From: Roseomonas sp. GC11
GTDB lineage: Bacteria; Pseudomonadota; Alphaproteobacteria; Acetobacterales; Acetobacteraceae
DNA length: 64,000 bases
Assembly (NCBI RefSeq): GCF_024437745.1
Contig: NZ_JANFNY010000006.1
Span: 17,757-81,756 of the forward strand
Reading direction: 5' to 3'
In this document: positions 8,900 to 18,354 of the stretch, in pieces
Numbering within the stretch: position 1 is the first letter of the stretch
Layout of the letters: each line of letters begins with the position of its first letter
Notes under the pieces: generated by a model
What the model was told of the DNA's origin: nothing
Databases searched by the model: none
The model's input: the letters and a program-made list of their open reading frames with translations, nothing else
Made by a program: the position numbers and the translations under genes

Positions 8900-10633
8900 T
8901 CAAGGCGCCAGATCATGCACCGGGCCGCTCGGCTCACCCACCGGAGCGGGCTGCGGCGCCGGGCGCACCAGGGCGGCGGTGTCGATCCGCGGCGGGGCCG
9001 GAAGCTGGAGCACCTCACTGGTGGACAGCCAGCCCTGGTAGGCCTGCTCCGCGCTCTCGTTCAGGCGCTGGCCATAGCTCGGCACCATCTGGAGGATCTT
9101 CTCCTTCCAGGCCGGGCTGGCGACCTTGTCAGGGAAGACCTTCTCCAGCAGGCTCAGCATGATCGGCGCCGCCGTCGAGGCACCGGGCGAGGCACCCAGC
9201 AGGGCCGCCACGCTGCCATCGCGGGCGCTGACGATCTCCGTCCCCAGCTTCAGCACGCCGCCACGCTTCGCATCGCGCTTGATGATCTGCACGCGCTGCC
9301 CGGCCTGCCAGAGGCGCCAATCCTCCCGCCGCGCCTGCGGGAAATATTCGCGCAGGGCGGCGAAGCGCTCCTCATCGGAGAGCATGAGCTGCCCGGCGAG
9401 GTATTCCACCAGCGGGAACTCATCCAGCCCGACGCGCAGCATCGGCCAGGCATTGCTCAGCGTGGTGGAGGTCAGCAGGTCCAGATAGGAGCCTTCCTTC
9501 AGGAACTTGGTCGAGAAGGTGGCGAAAGGCCCGAAGAGCAGCACCCGCTTGCCGCCGAGGACGCGCGTGTCCAGATGCGGCACCGACATGGGCGGGGAAC
9601 CGACCGAGGCCTTGCCATAGGCCTTGGCGAGGTGGCGCATCGTCACCTCCTGGTTCTCCGTCACCAGGAAGGACCCGCCGACGGGGAAGCCGGCATAATC
9701 CTCCGCCTCGGGGATGCCCGTCTTCTGCAGCAGGTGCAGCGCACCGCCACCGGCGCCGATGAAGAGGAAGCGGGTGTCAAAGACCTGCTCCACCCCCTCC
9801 TTCACAGAGCGGCAGGTGACGCGCCAGCGGCCATCGGCGGCACGTTGGATGTCCTTCACCTCGGTGGAAAGATACAGGCCGAAATCCGGCTGCCCCTGCA
9901 GGTGGGCGACGAACTGGCGGGTGATCTCGCCATATTCGAGATCGGTGCCGAGCGGCGTCCAGGTCGCGGCGATCTTCTGGGCGGGGTCGCGCCCCTCCAT
10001 CATCAGCGGCACCCAGCGGCGCAGCTGCTCCGCATCCGTCGCGTATTCCATGCCGGCGAAAAGCGGGCTGGCCTTCAGCGCCTCATGCCGCCGGCGCAGG
10101 TATTCGGTATTCTCCTCGCCCCACACGAAGCTCATATGCGGCGTGTGGTTGATGAAGCTGCGCGGGTTCCTCAGCACGCCCGCGCGGATCTGCGCGGCCC
10201 AGAACTGGCGCGACACCTGGAAGGCCTCGTTGATCTCGATGGCCTTGGAAATGTCGATGCCGCCGCCCGGCTTCTCCGGCGTGTAGTTCAGCTCCGCCAG
10301 GGCGGAATGCCCGGTGCCGGCATTGTTCCAGCCATTCGAGCTTTCGAGGGCGACACCCTCCAGCCGCTCGACCATGGCCATGGACAGGCCAGGCTCCAGC
10401 GCGCGCAGCCAGACGCCGAGCGTGGCGCTCATGATGCCGCCGCCGATCAGCAGCACATCCACCTTGCGGGCCTCGGCCCCGGCGGCGAGGGCGGGCGCGC
10501 CCAAGGCGGAAGCGCCGGGCAGCGCCGAGGCGGCCAGGCCGGCCAGCGCCACGCCCATCACCTGCCGGCGGCTCACCGGAACATCCAGAGAAGAAACGCC
10601 CATCGAAACGGAATTCTCGTTGTCGCTATTCAC
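8900..10633 (-). CDS. mqo: Malate:quinone oxidoreductase with Tat-like leader
   Basis: 577-residue FAD enzyme that oxidises malate to oxaloacetate and passes electrons to the quinone pool. [13 protein letters not shown] is the dinucleotide motif, and [23 protein letters not shown] plus YGEITRQFV-type blocks are hallmarks of MQO (long motif spans about residues 95-120). Unusually, an N-terminal [16 protein letters not shown] stretch with an Ala-rich tail precedes the flavin domain, resembling a twin-arginine signal. The GTG start at 10633 gives the full length; ATG at 10603, still upstream of the RR pair, is an equally plausible start. The 249 bp upstream to the next gene hold no recognised element. 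Confidence 0.92.
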   Translation of the reverse strand: MNSDNENSVSMGVSSLDVPVSRRQVMGVALAGLAASALPGASALGAPALAAGAEARKVDVLLIGGGIMSATLGVWLRALEPGLSMAMVERLEGVALESSNGWNNAGTGHSALAELNYTPEKPGGGIDISKAIEINEAFQVSRQFWAAQIRAGVLRNPRSFINHTPHMSFVWGEENTEYLRRRHEALKASPLFAGMEYATDAEQLRRWVPLMMEGRDPAQKIAATWTPLGTDLEYGEITRQFVAHLQGQPDFGLYLSTEVKDIQRAADGRWRVTCRSVKEGVEQVFDTRFLFIGAGGGALHLLQKTGIPEAEDYAGFPVGGSFLVTENQEVTMRHLAKAYGKASVGSPPMSVPHLDTRVLGGKRVLLFGPFATFSTKFLKEGSYLDLLTSTTLSNAWPMLRVGLDEFPLVEYLAGQLMLSDEERFAALREYFPQARREDWRLWQAGQRVQIIKRDAKRGGVLKLGTEIVSARDGSVAALLGASPGASTAAPIMLSLLEKVFPDKVASPAWKEKILQMVPSYGQRLNESAEQAYQGWLSTSEVLQLPAPPRIDTAALVRPAPQPAPVGEPSGPVHDLAP

Positions 10634-10882
10634 CCAGAACCAGCCTGTCTTCTCAATTTTAGCGAATGCTGATGTTTAACTTTCGGGCAATGGACGAACA
10701 ACCCGCACATCAGGACTATGCGCTGACTTCACCGCGCATCAGCCGCGCCCTGGGCGCACCCCTCCGCCCTGGCGGCCTGCCGGGCGCGCGGCCGAATTCG
10801 CGCGGGAAAAGCGGCGGGCGGGCTTGTCTTTCCGCCCTCCCCTGCCAGGAATGCCGGGAAATCATCCCCGGGAGAGCGAGTG

Positions 10883-12148
10883 ATGTCCGTGGCCCCCAAC
10901 CTGATCGCGGCGGTGGACGAGGCCCGCCAGTGGCGCCGCCTGATGGAAATGGCCGAGCTCGGCGCCATCCCCGGCCCGACGCCGGAGGACAGGGGCGTCA
11001 ACCGCCCCTGCCTCTCGCCGCTGGACCGCGTGGCGCGCCGCCGGCTGATCGCCTGGGCGGAGGAACTCGGCCTCAGCATCGCCACCGACGAGATCGGCAA
11101 CCTCTTCCTGCGGCATGAGGGCACGGAGCCGGGCGCCGCCCCGGTGCTGACCGGCAGCCACATGGACAGCCAGCCCAATGGCGGGCGCTTCGATGGCATC
11201 TGGGGCGTCCTCGCCGGGCTGGAGGCGGTGCAGGCCATCCGCGAGGCCGGGCTTTCCACCCGCCGCCCGATCGAGGTGGTGGCCTGGACCAATGAGGAGG
11301 GTGGCCGCTTCGCCCCCGGCTGCATGGGCAGCATGGCCTGGACCGGCTTCCGCCCCCCCACCACCTGGGACGCGGTGACGGACCCGGAGGGCATCACCTT
11401 CCGCGCCGCGCTGGACGAGCATCTGCGCGAGGAGGCGGACCTGCCCCGCCGCCCGCTCGGCGCCTACCGCCCGCATGCCTATGTGGAAGCCCATATCGAG
11501 CAGGGGCCGCGCCTGGAGGCCGGGGGGCTGGATATCGGCGTCGTCACCGGCATCCAGGGCAGCCGCTGGTTCACCGTGGAGATCCACGGCAAGACCGACC
11601 ACGCCGGCACCACGCCCCTGATGCAGCGCCAGGACGCGGTGCAGGACATGCTCCGCGCCATCACCGCCCTGAACACCCTGATGCACGACCCGCAGGACGT
11701 GCTGCGCTTCACGGTGGGCAAGGTGGAGGTCTTCCCCAATGCCTCCAACACCGTGGCGGACCTGGCGCGCTTCTCCATCGACTTCCGCCACCCGGTGGCC
11801 GAGGTGCTGCTGAAGCGCGGCGATGCCATCCCCGGCGTGATCCAGGCGGCGCTGCGCGACTGCACCGCGACGGTGACGGAACGCTTCCACGCCCTGCCCG
11901 TCACCTTCCAGCCGGAAGTGCCGGAGGCGGTGGAGCGCGCCGCCCTGGCCCAGGGGCTGAAGGCGCTGCGCCTGCCCTCCGGCGCCTTCCACGACGCGCA
12001 GTTCCTCGTGCCGCTCTGCCCGACGGGGATGATCTTCGTGCCCTGCCGCGGCGGCGTCAGCCACCACCCGTCCGAATATTCCACGCCGGAGCAGCTGGCC
12101 AAGGGCACGCGCGTGCTGGCGGCGGCGCTGGTGGAACTGGCGAAGTAA
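10883..12148 (+). CDS. M20 family amidase/carbamoylase (allantoate amidohydrolase or N-carbamoyl-amino acid hydrolase type)
   Basis: 421-residue dinuclear metal hydrolase of the hydantoinase/carbamoylase family. Metal-binding and catalytic motifs are intact: GSHMDSQPNGGRFDG, TNEEGGRF, VEAHIEQGP, GKTDHAGTTPL and the C-terminal HHPSEYS (each seen once, in order). The family includes allantoate amidohydrolase, L-carbamoylase and beta-ureidopropionase, which sequence motifs alone do not separate here. The presence of uraH 10 kb away makes a role in ureide breakdown possible but unproven. GGGAGAG precedes the ATG at 10883. Cytosolic; family A terminator A2 begins 18 bp after the stop. Confidence 0.88.
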   Translation: MSVAPNLIAAVDEARQWRRLMEMAELGAIPGPTPEDRGVNRPCLSPLDRVARRRLIAWAEELGLSIATDEIGNLFLRHEGTEPGAAPVLTGSHMDSQPNGGRFDGIWGVLAGLEAVQAIREAGLSTRRPIEVVAWTNEEGGRFAPGCMGSMAWTGFRPPTTWDAVTDPEGITFRAALDEHLREEADLPRRPLGAYRPHAYVEAHIEQGPRLEAGGLDIGVVTGIQGSRWFTVEIHGKTDHAGTTPLMQRQDAVQDMLRAITALNTLMHDPQDVLRFTVGKVEVFPNASNTVADLARFSIDFRHPVAEVLLKRGDAIPGVIQAALRDCTATVTERFHALPVTFQPEVPEAVERAALAQGLKALRLPSGAFHDAQFLVPLCPTGMIFVPCRGGVSHHPSEYSTPEQLAKGTRVLAAALVELAK

Positions 12149-12165
12149 GGGAGAGAAACAAAAGA

Positions 12166-12285
12166 GGTTCTTTTTTGAAAAAAAGAACCAAAAAACTTTT
12201 CTCAGTCAGCGTCCCGCCTCAGGCCTGAAGCGGGACGCCAAACTGAAAGAAAGTCTTTTTGCTTCTTTTTCTTTAGAAAAAGAAG
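12166..12285. terminator. Family A composite palindrome (A2), bidirectional terminator
   Basis: Fills the gap between two convergent genes, 17 and 13 bp from their stop codons. Same order and orientation as A1: AT-rich hairpin at 12166-12189, central GC palindrome at 12209-12238 with a single mismatch, AT-rich hairpin at 12262-12285. Confidence 0.8.
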
Positions 12286-12298
12286 ATGATTTTACAAA

Positions 12299-12886
12299 TC
12301 ACCAGCGCCGCGGCGGCCCGCAATCCAGATGGACGAAGCCCTCGCGCCGGTAGAAGCCGACGCCGCCCACCTGCATCTGCGCGGCGGTGCGGGCCACGCC
12401 GAAGGAATCGCGGCCCTGGAGGCGGAAATCCGCCGCCATGCCCGACATGTGCAGGCTGACCGTCGAGACCCGGCGCGAGCGCATGGCGTTGGAGGCATTG
12501 TGCTCCGGCGTGCGGTAGCCACTGGAGATGACGAAAGCCTCGTCCAGCGCATCCAGCCGGCTGGCCACGGCGTGCAGCACGTCGAACAGGCGCGGGTCCA
12601 TCGGCGTCACCTCGGAGGCCGAAAGGTCGCGCAACACCCAGTCCAGCTTGTGCAGGGCCTCGCGGTCATAGCGGCCCTCGCGGAAATAGACGCCATCGAA
12701 GCTGTCTTCCGTGAAGGCCCGCTGCACCTTGAGGCGGCGCAGCGGCGGCAGCGCCACCGCCTCCGCCCGCCGCGGCAGGGCGGCGGCGCCGAGCAGGCCA
12801 AGCCCGGCCGCCAGCACCTCGCGCCGCCCGGCCTGGGCGGGGTCACAGCAGGGGCAGGTGGGGAAGGAGGAACGTCGCAACGGCAT
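12299..12886 (-). CDS. DUF882 / M15A-type murein endopeptidase (MepK-like)
   Basis: 195-residue exported protein. A twin-arginine-like leader (GRREVLAAGLGLLGAAALP) precedes a peptidase M15A domain. The zinc-ligand pattern is complete: His and Asp in SLHMSGMAADF and a second His in FVHLDCG. Proteins of this type cleave cross-links in peptidoglycan. The ATG at 12886 overlaps the TGA of the L,D-transpeptidase gene (TGATG), and the LdtD-MepK pairing known from enterobacteria is mirrored here, so it probably edits the 3-3 cross-links that the neighbour makes. GTG at 12889 is an alternative start. Confidence 0.88.
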   Translation of the reverse strand: MPLRRSSFPTCPCCDPAQAGRREVLAAGLGLLGAAALPRRAEAVALPPLRRLKVQRAFTEDSFDGVYFREGRYDREALHKLDWVLRDLSASEVTPMDPRLFDVLHAVASRLDALDEAFVISSGYRTPEHNASNAMRSRRVSTVSLHMSGMAADFRLQGRDSFGVARTAAQMQVGGVGFYRREGFVHLDCGPPRRW

Positions 12887-14529
12887 CACTCGATCGTGGA
12901 GAGGGGGGCGGTCTGGGCGCGCACGGCCTCGCCCGAGGCGCGCACCGGCGTGGCCGAGGGCATGGCCCGCGCCTCGGCCGGCTTGGCGGGCGAGGTGGGG
13001 GGAGCGGGGGCGCGCGCCACCACCGCGGCGGGCGGCGTCACCGCCGGGCGCTTCTGGTCCAGCAGGCGCAGATAGGCGCCATCCAGCCCATAGAGATCGG
13101 CCAGCAGCCGCGCCTGCCCGTCCTCCACCACCACGGTGTCGTAGTGCAGCCGCACCGGCAGGGTGCGGGCGAGGCCGACGAAGCTGGTCTGCCGGCTGTC
13201 CAGCGCGCGCTGGGCGCGCTCGCGGTTCCAGCCGGGGGCGCCTTCCAGCACCAGGTCGAGCAGCTCCATCGGCTGGCTCAGGCGGATGCAGCCGGAGGAG
13301 AGGGCACGGTCCGCCCGGCTGAACAGGTGCCGGTCCGGCGTGTCGTGCAGATAGATGTCATCGCCATTCGGCATGACGAATTTCAGCCGGCCGAGGGCGC
13401 TGACATCGCTGGCATCCTGGCGGACGAAATAGGGGAAGCGCTGCGGGTTCACGCTGGCCCAGTCCACCGTCATCGGGTCCACCTCCACGCGCTCCCCGGC
13501 GACGGTGGTGAAGAGGCGAAAGCCCTTCTCCATCATCGCGCGCGGGTCGCGGCGGAACTTGGGCAGCAGGTCCTCGCGCGCATTGCGCTCCGGCACGCCC
13601 CAGGGCGGGTTGAACTGCACCGCCGTCATCCGCACCGCCAGCATCGGCGTGGCCCGCGCCGTCTTGCCGACGATGACGGGCATCTGCATCACCAGCTTCG
13701 TGCCCTCCAGCACGCGCAGGCGGAATTCGGGGATATTCACCTCGATGCGGCGGCCGGGCGGCGGGGTGGGCTGGCCACGGCGCTGGTCCATCGCCACGCG
13801 GATCTGCCCCACCCGCGCCTCGGCCGGGCGGTTGAGCAGGCGCTGCGTCATGGCGCCGACGCGGCCATCCGCCTCCAGCGCATTCGCTGCCTGCCAGCGG
13901 CGGACGGCGGCTTCCAGCGCCGCGTCATAGCGGGCGCCGCCATCCGGCGCGGCGGCCAGGGCGGCATCCTCCACCGCCAGCCGGGCGCGCAGGGCGGGGA
14001 TGCGGGTGGCATCCTCCATCCCCGGATCCAGCGTGCCGCCGGGGGGAATGGAGGGCCAGCCCCCGGCCTCCACCCGCGCGCGGGCGGCATGCAGGGCGAG
14101 GCGCAGCGCCGGCATGTCCGGGTGCAGCAGCGCCGCCTGCTCGATGACCTCGGCCGGCTCGGCGCTGCCATAGAGGCGGGCCTGCCATTGGGCCAGCGGC
14201 TGGGCCGCGGCATCGCGCCGCAGGTCGGGCCGGCCGGCATATTCGGGCACATGGCCCAGCAGCAGGTCCGACAGCGCCGCCACCGCGCTGGCATAGAGCG
14301 CGGCGGTATAGCCCTGCGGGTCGGTGGTGGCGCGGGCATCCTCGGGGATGTCGTAATGGCGGGGGGTCAGCCCGTCCTGGTCCAGCGCGCGCAGCCGCGC
14401 GGCGAGGCGCAGCAGCGCCTCCCACCCCGGCTGCACCGCCGGCCCGCGGGCTGGCCCCGCCGCCCGGGCTGGCCCCGGCAGGGCCAGGGCAGAGGCGATC
14501 AGCAGGGCGGACAGGTCTCTGCGGCGCAT
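12886..14529 (-). CDS. L,D-transpeptidase, YcbB/LdtD type
   Basis: 547-residue periplasmic enzyme that forms 3-3 peptidoglycan cross-links. Order of features: signal sequence (MRRRDLSALLIA onward), N-terminal scaffold domain, a peptidoglycan-binding-like helical segment near 215-240 (AVRRWQAANALEADGRVG), and the YkuD catalytic domain, where HDTPDRHLF and SSGCIRLS carry the catalytic His and Cys414. The ATG at 14529 has GGGAGG four bases upstream, better than the ATG at 14541. The C-terminal tail is Ala/Pro-rich. It is translationally coupled to the downstream DUF882 peptidase. Confidence 0.92.
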   Translation of the reverse strand: MRRRDLSALLIASALALPGPARAAGPARGPAVQPGWEALLRLAARLRALDQDGLTPRHYDIPEDARATTDPQGYTAALYASAVAALSDLLLGHVPEYAGRPDLRRDAAAQPLAQWQARLYGSAEPAEVIEQAALLHPDMPALRLALHAARARVEAGGWPSIPPGGTLDPGMEDATRIPALRARLAVEDAALAAAPDGGARYDAALEAAVRRWQAANALEADGRVGAMTQRLLNRPAEARVGQIRVAMDQRRGQPTPPPGRRIEVNIPEFRLRVLEGTKLVMQMPVIVGKTARATPMLAVRMTAVQFNPPWGVPERNAREDLLPKFRRDPRAMMEKGFRLFTTVAGERVEVDPMTVDWASVNPQRFPYFVRQDASDVSALGRLKFVMPNGDDIYLHDTPDRHLFSRADRALSSGCIRLSQPMELLDLVLEGAPGWNRERAQRALDSRQTSFVGLARTLPVRLHYDTVVVEDGQARLLADLYGLDGAYLRLLDQKRPAVTPPAAVVARAPAPPTSPAKPAEARAMPSATPVRASGEAVRAQTAPLSTIE

Positions 14530-14709
14530 GACGCCTCCCATAACAGGGGGCCACCCGCCCCCGCCAGTCTTGACACAGCGTTGTTACGCGCCGGCGGAGA
14601 GGCCTGAAAGACCTCACATCCCGCTACCGCGTTTCCGGGAAACCGGGGGCTTGACCCCCTGCGGGAGCAGGCGCAGCCTCGGCACAGACATTCTGCCAGG
14701 GGAATGGCC

Positions 14710-16134
14710 ATGTCCGCCAGTGCCGCACCTGCGAAAACCGCCGCCGCGCATACCGGGCCGGCGAATGCCACCCCTGCGCTGGAGGCGCATGTTACGCCTG
14801 CGCTGGAGGCGCGTGTAAACCCTGCGCTGGAGGCGCGGCCCAATGCCTCCCTCCCGCTGATGCTGGAGGAGGCGCGCGCCGCCTATGCCGCCGCCCGCCC
14901 CGCCTCCGCCACCCTGCACGACACCGCGCGGCAGAGCCTGGCCGGCGGCAATACGCGCAGCGTGCTGTTCTACACCCCCTTCCCCACCGCCATGACGCAT
15001 GGCCGCGACTGCCGGCTGTGGGATGCGGACGGGCGCGAATACATCGACTTCTGTGGCGAGTATTCCGCCGGCCTCTTCGGCCATTCCGAGCCGCGCATCC
15101 TGGCCGCCATCCGCGCCGCGCTGGAGAAGGGGCTGAACCTCACCGCCGTGGGGCAGAATGAGGGGCGGCTGGCGGCGCTGATCCAGGCGCGCTTCCCGGC
15201 GATGCAGCGCCTGCGCTTCACCAACAGCGGCACGGAGGCCAACATCATGGCCCTGACCGCCGCGCGCAATGCCAGCCGCCGCCCCGGCGTGCTGGCCTTC
15301 CGCGGCGCCTATCATGGCGGGGTGCTGGTCTTCTCCGGCGGCGGCGAGGCGGTGACGCTGCCCCTGCCCTTCACCCTGGCCGACTACAATGACGGCCCCG
15401 GCGCCGCCGCGCTGATCCGCGCGAAGGCGGACGAGATCGGCGCCGTGATCGTCGAGCCGATCCAGGGCGCGGGCGGCTGCCTCCCGGCCGAGCCGGCCTT
15501 CCTGCACGCCCTGCGCGCCGCCACCGCCGAGACGGGCGCCGTGCTGATCCTGGACGAGGTGATGAGCAGCCGGCACGCCCCCGGCGGCATGCAGCAGCGC
15601 CTGGGCGTGGTGCCGGACATGGTGACGCTGGGCAAATACATGGCCGGCGGCATGAGCTTCGGCGCCTTTGGCGGCCGGGCGGAGATCATGGCGCAGTTCG
15701 ACGGCCACCGCCCCGGCACGCTGCCGCATGGCGGCACCTTCAACAACAACGTGCTCTCCATGGCCGCCGGCGTCGTCGCCCTGGGCGAGGTCTTCGGCCC
15801 CGCCGAGGCGGAGGCCCTCTTCACCCGGGGCGAGGCCCTGCGCGCCGCGCTCAACCGCGTGCTGGCGGGCAGCGGCATGCAGTTCACCGGGGTGGGCAGC
15901 ATGCTCTGCCCACATTTCCGCCCCGGCCCCATCCGCGCCGGCTACGCCGCCACCCCGGCGGAGGAGCAGCTGCGCGAACTCTACTTCCTCGACATGATGG
16001 AGGCCGGGCTCTACCTCGCCCGGCGCGGCATGATCGCCCTCAGCCTGCCGATCGGCGATGCCGAATGCGCCCGGCTGGTGGAAGCGACCGCCGCCTTCCG
16101 CGAGCGCCGCGCGGCGGTCCTGCCAGGGATTTGA
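14710..16134 (+). CDS. Class III aminotransferase (glutamate-1-semialdehyde aminotransferase-like)
   Basis: 474-residue PLP enzyme. The core carries the class III signatures NSGTEANIMAL, GAYHGGV, ILDEVMSSRH and the PLP lysine in TLGKYMAGG, and is closest in character to glutamate-1-semialdehyde aminomutase-like aminotransferases of unknown substrate. The N-terminal 55 residues are not part of the fold: they hold three copies of a PALEA-type octapeptide encoded by a perfect-length 24-bp tandem repeat (14773-14844). ATG at 14710 is chosen because AGGGGA lies six bases upstream; ATG at 14704 is possible. The gene diverges from the L,D-transpeptidase gene. True hemL function is unlikely to be proven from sequence. 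Confidence 0.85.
   Translation: MSASAAPAKTAAAHTGPANATPALEAHVTPALEARVNPALEARPNASLPLMLEEARAAYAAARPASATLHDTARQSLAGGNTRSVLFYTPFPTAMTHGRDCRLWDADGREYIDFCGEYSAGLFGHSEPRILAAIRAALEKGLNLTAVGQNEGRLAALIQARFPAMQRLRFTNSGTEANIMALTAARNASRRPGVLAFRGAYHGGVLVFSGGGEAVTLPLPFTLADYNDGPGAAALIRAKADEIGAVIVEPIQGAGGCLPAEPAFLHALRAATAETGAVLILDEVMSSRHAPGGMQQRLGVVPDMVTLGKYMAGGMSFGAFGGRAEIMAQFDGHRPGTLPHGGTFNNNVLSMAAGVVALGEVFGPAEAEALFTRGEALRAALNRVLAGSGMQFTGVGSMLCPHFRPGPIRAGYAATPAEEQLRELYFLDMMEAGLYLARRGMIALSLPIGDAECARLVEATAAFRERRAAVLPGI
14773..14844 (+). repeat. 24-bp tandem repeat, three copies, inside the aminotransferase gene
   Basis: Units start at 14773, 14797 and 14821 and share CCTGCGCTGGAGGCGC with variable last bases. 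They encode repeated PALEA blocks upstream of the catalytic domain. Confidence 0.9.
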
Positions 16135-16151
16135 AATGAAAGAGAAAAATT

Positions 16152-16268
16152 CTTCTTTTTCTGAAGAAAAAGAAGCAAAAAGACTTTTTTTCAGGCTGCC
16201 GCCGTCTCCCGGCCCAGCGGGACGCTGAACTGAAAAAGTTTTTTGGTTCTTTTTTTCAAAAAAGAACC
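16152..16268. terminator. Family A composite palindrome (A3), bidirectional terminator
   Basis: Same modules in reverse order: CTTCTTTTTC hairpin at 16152-16175 first, GGTTCTTTTTT hairpin at 16245-16268 last, only 6 bp from the end of the convergent FkbM gene. The central GC part is a diverged variant (GGCTGCCGCCGTC ... GCGGGACGC) with weaker pairing than in A1. Confidence 0.75.
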
Positions 16269-16273
16269 CCTTC

Positions 16274-17140
16274 CTACTTCTTCTTCTGGATCAGCAAATT
16301 CGCCAGATACGGCGCCGCCAGAAGCTGATCGCGCGAGATGGCCGCCACCCACCCGCCCCGGCACAGGCGGCCGATGGACAGGCCCATGCCCAGGATCTCA
16401 TCGACGAAGGCATCCGGGGCGAAGCCGGCGGCGCGGATCTGCCCCGGGGACCATTCCATGATGATCCGCAGCCGGGGATTGCCCGCGATGGCCTGCCGCG
16501 CACCCCGGAAGACCAGCGGCTCCGCCCCTTCCACATCCACCTTCATCACGTCCAGCCGCCCGCCGAGGCGGGGCAGCAGGTCATCCACCCGCAGTGCGGG
16601 CACGGTGAAGGGCTGCTCCGGCGCCTCGCGCATGCTGTTGGTGAAGTCCACCCCACAGGCGGCGATGCTGGTGTTGCCGCTGCGCTGCATGCGGCGGAAC
16701 AGCGTCACCTCCCCCTCCCGCTCATGGATGGCGGCCTGGAGGATGGCGCAGCGGTCCTTCAGCCCGTTCATGACGACATTGTCCATGGCGTAATCCGCCA
16801 CGGCGGCATCCGGCTCCACGCCGATCACCCGCCCGCGCGGGGCGAGCAGCGCCATCAGCACCGAGAAATAGCCGAAATTGGCCCCCAGATCGAGGCAATG
16901 GCTATCCTCGTCCAGATGGCGGCAGAGCCAGGCGGTGGCCATGTGCTCATAGGTCTTGCCCAGGATGAAGCCGGGGCTGATCAGCCGGTCCCGCGCATCC
17001 ACCAGGTAATGGGCCGGCCGGCCATTGAAGGAGCGGCCGCAGAGCACCTTGCCCTCGCCCACATAGACCGCCGGCTTTGCGCGGGCGTAGCTGATATTGG
17101 CCCAGCCAACGATGCGGCGCAGCCAGCGGGGCAGAGCCAT
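16274..17140 (-). CDS. FkbM family methyltransferase
   Basis: 288-residue SAM-dependent methyltransferase. Motif I is CLDLGANFGYFSVL, followed by GVEPD as the acidic loop, and VMKVDVEGAE is the FkbM-specific motif. Such enzymes methylate sugar or polyketide hydroxyls; the acceptor here is unknown. No signal peptide. It lies downstream of yceD (9 bp) and may be the last gene of that leftward operon. In related genomes this place is often held by plsX, which is absent. Confidence 0.88.
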   Translation of the reverse strand: MALPRWLRRIVGWANISYARAKPAVYVGEGKVLCGRSFNGRPAHYLVDARDRLISPGFILGKTYEHMATAWLCRHLDEDSHCLDLGANFGYFSVLMALLAPRGRVIGVEPDAAVADYAMDNVVMNGLKDRCAILQAAIHEREGEVTLFRRMQRSGNTSIAACGVDFTNSMREAPEQPFTVPALRVDDLLPRLGGRLDVMKVDVEGAEPLVFRGARQAIAGNPRLRIIMEWSPGQIRAAGFAPDAFVDEILGMGLSIGRLCRGGWVAAISRDQLLAAPYLANLLIQKKK

Positions 17141-17149
17141 GGCCGGGCG

Positions 17150-17659
17150 TCAGCGCCGCTTCAGCACGGCGAAGGGGTTGGGCCGGGCCGGGGCCTCTTC
17201 CGGCGCCTCCTCCTCCACGATCTCCGGCAGGGCGGCGCCCGGCGCGCGGGGATAGGGGTCGAGCGCCAGGGAAAGCTGCTCGGCCAGGGCCTCGCCCAGC
17301 TCCATCACCCCGTTCTCGTCGGCGTGGATTTCGTCGGGGCCTTCCGGGTCGTCGGAGAAATCCGCCTCGGCGGGGAGGAAACGCAGATCCACCGCCTCCT
17401 CCACCTGCTGCGTCACCGGCTCCAGCGTCACCACGCAGGCCTGCACCACCCGGGCGCGCAGCGTGCCGCGGATGCGGATGGCGCCGCCCCGCTCCTGCCG
17501 CATCTCCAGCTCGGCGCTGAAGGCATCGATGGCGGGAATGCCGAAGCGCGCGGCCAGGGCGGCGCACTCCGCCGCCTTCGCCTCCACCAGCTGGCGGCGG
17601 CCATCGGGGCCAACGGCCACCCAGGGCAGGGTGCGCGAGAATTCCAGGTTCTCCGTCAT
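17150..17659 (-). CDS. YceD/DUF177 family protein
   Basis: 169-residue protein of the YceD family, linked in other bacteria and plants to 23S rRNA accumulation. The conserved core RVVQACVVTLEPVTQQVEE includes the single family cysteine, followed by an acidic stretch and the motif PNPFAVL near the C-terminus. It usually precedes rpmF or plsX; neither is here. Its start overlaps the stop of the upstream chaperone gene by four bases (ATGA), so the two are co-translated. Confidence 0.88.
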   Translation of the reverse strand: MTENLEFSRTLPWVAVGPDGRRQLVEAKAAECAALAARFGIPAIDAFSAELEMRQERGGAIRIRGTLRARVVQACVVTLEPVTQQVEEAVDLRFLPAEADFSDDPEGPDEIHADENGVMELGEALAEQLSLALDPYPRAPGAALPEIVEEEAPEEAPARPNPFAVLKRR

Positions 17660-18210
17660 GCGGGGTCCTCCTCCGGCGCGGGGAAGCGGGCGGTGCCGCG
17701 CGCCAGGTCATCCAGGGTTTGCGCCGCCAGGGCGGCATCAATGCGGAAGGCCAGCGCCGCCAGGGCCACCGGGCCGGGGGCCGTGGCCTCCTGCCCGCCG
17801 CGCCAGACATTGCGGGCCAGCGCCAGGGCCAGCGCCGCCGCGTCCCCGGCGGCCAGCGGCGCCTCATAGGCCTGGGCGCGGCCGTGGAAGGCCTCCCACA
17901 TGTTCTTCACCCGCTTGGCGATGGACATGTCACCCACCCCCATCTCCCGCAGGTTGAAATCCATGTCGGCGAACATGGCGTCGAACACCGCCTGGGCCAG
18001 GGCGGCGCCGCGCGGGTCGGCATCCCTGTGCAGGCGCCGGATCAGCAGCGCGACATGCAGGCCGATCAGGTCGAAGCGCCCATCCAGCGTGTCCGCCACG
18101 CCGAGCGTGGTGAAAAAGGCCGGGTGGCGGGCGGCGCGCACGGCGGCGCCGTAGAGTTCAAAGCCCTGCCGCTCATGCGGCTTGCGGCGGAACAGGCCGA
18201 ACAGGCCCAT
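17656..18210 (-). CDS. Ubiquinol-cytochrome c chaperone (CBP3/UQCC1 family)
   Basis: 184-residue homologue of the mitochondrial Cbp3/UQCC1 assembly factor for cytochrome b of complex III. Recognised by the core LHVALLIRRLHRD, then FDAMFADMDFNLREMGVGDMS and MWEAFHGR (short blocks given). It is soluble, with no leader. The gene is divergent from bamE and overlaps yceD by an ATGA, the arrangement common in alphaproteobacteria. Confidence 0.9.
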   Translation of the reverse strand: MGLFGLFRRKPHERQGFELYGAAVRAARHPAFFTTLGVADTLDGRFDLIGLHVALLIRRLHRDADPRGAALAQAVFDAMFADMDFNLREMGVGDMSIAKRVKNMWEAFHGRAQAYEAPLAAGDAAALALALARNVWRGGQEATAPGPVALAALAFRIDAALAAQTLDDLARGTARFPAPEEDPA

Positions 18211-18354
18211 GGTCGGACGGCTCCCTGGCTGGCGCACGCAGGCGCCGGTTGACCCCGCTGCGGGGCGGTGGCAATCGGTCCTGCAGATGGACCGCATCCC
18301 CGCGCCGGTCAATCCGACCGCGTGGGGCCCTGGCCAAGAGGAATCCGGGCGCCC

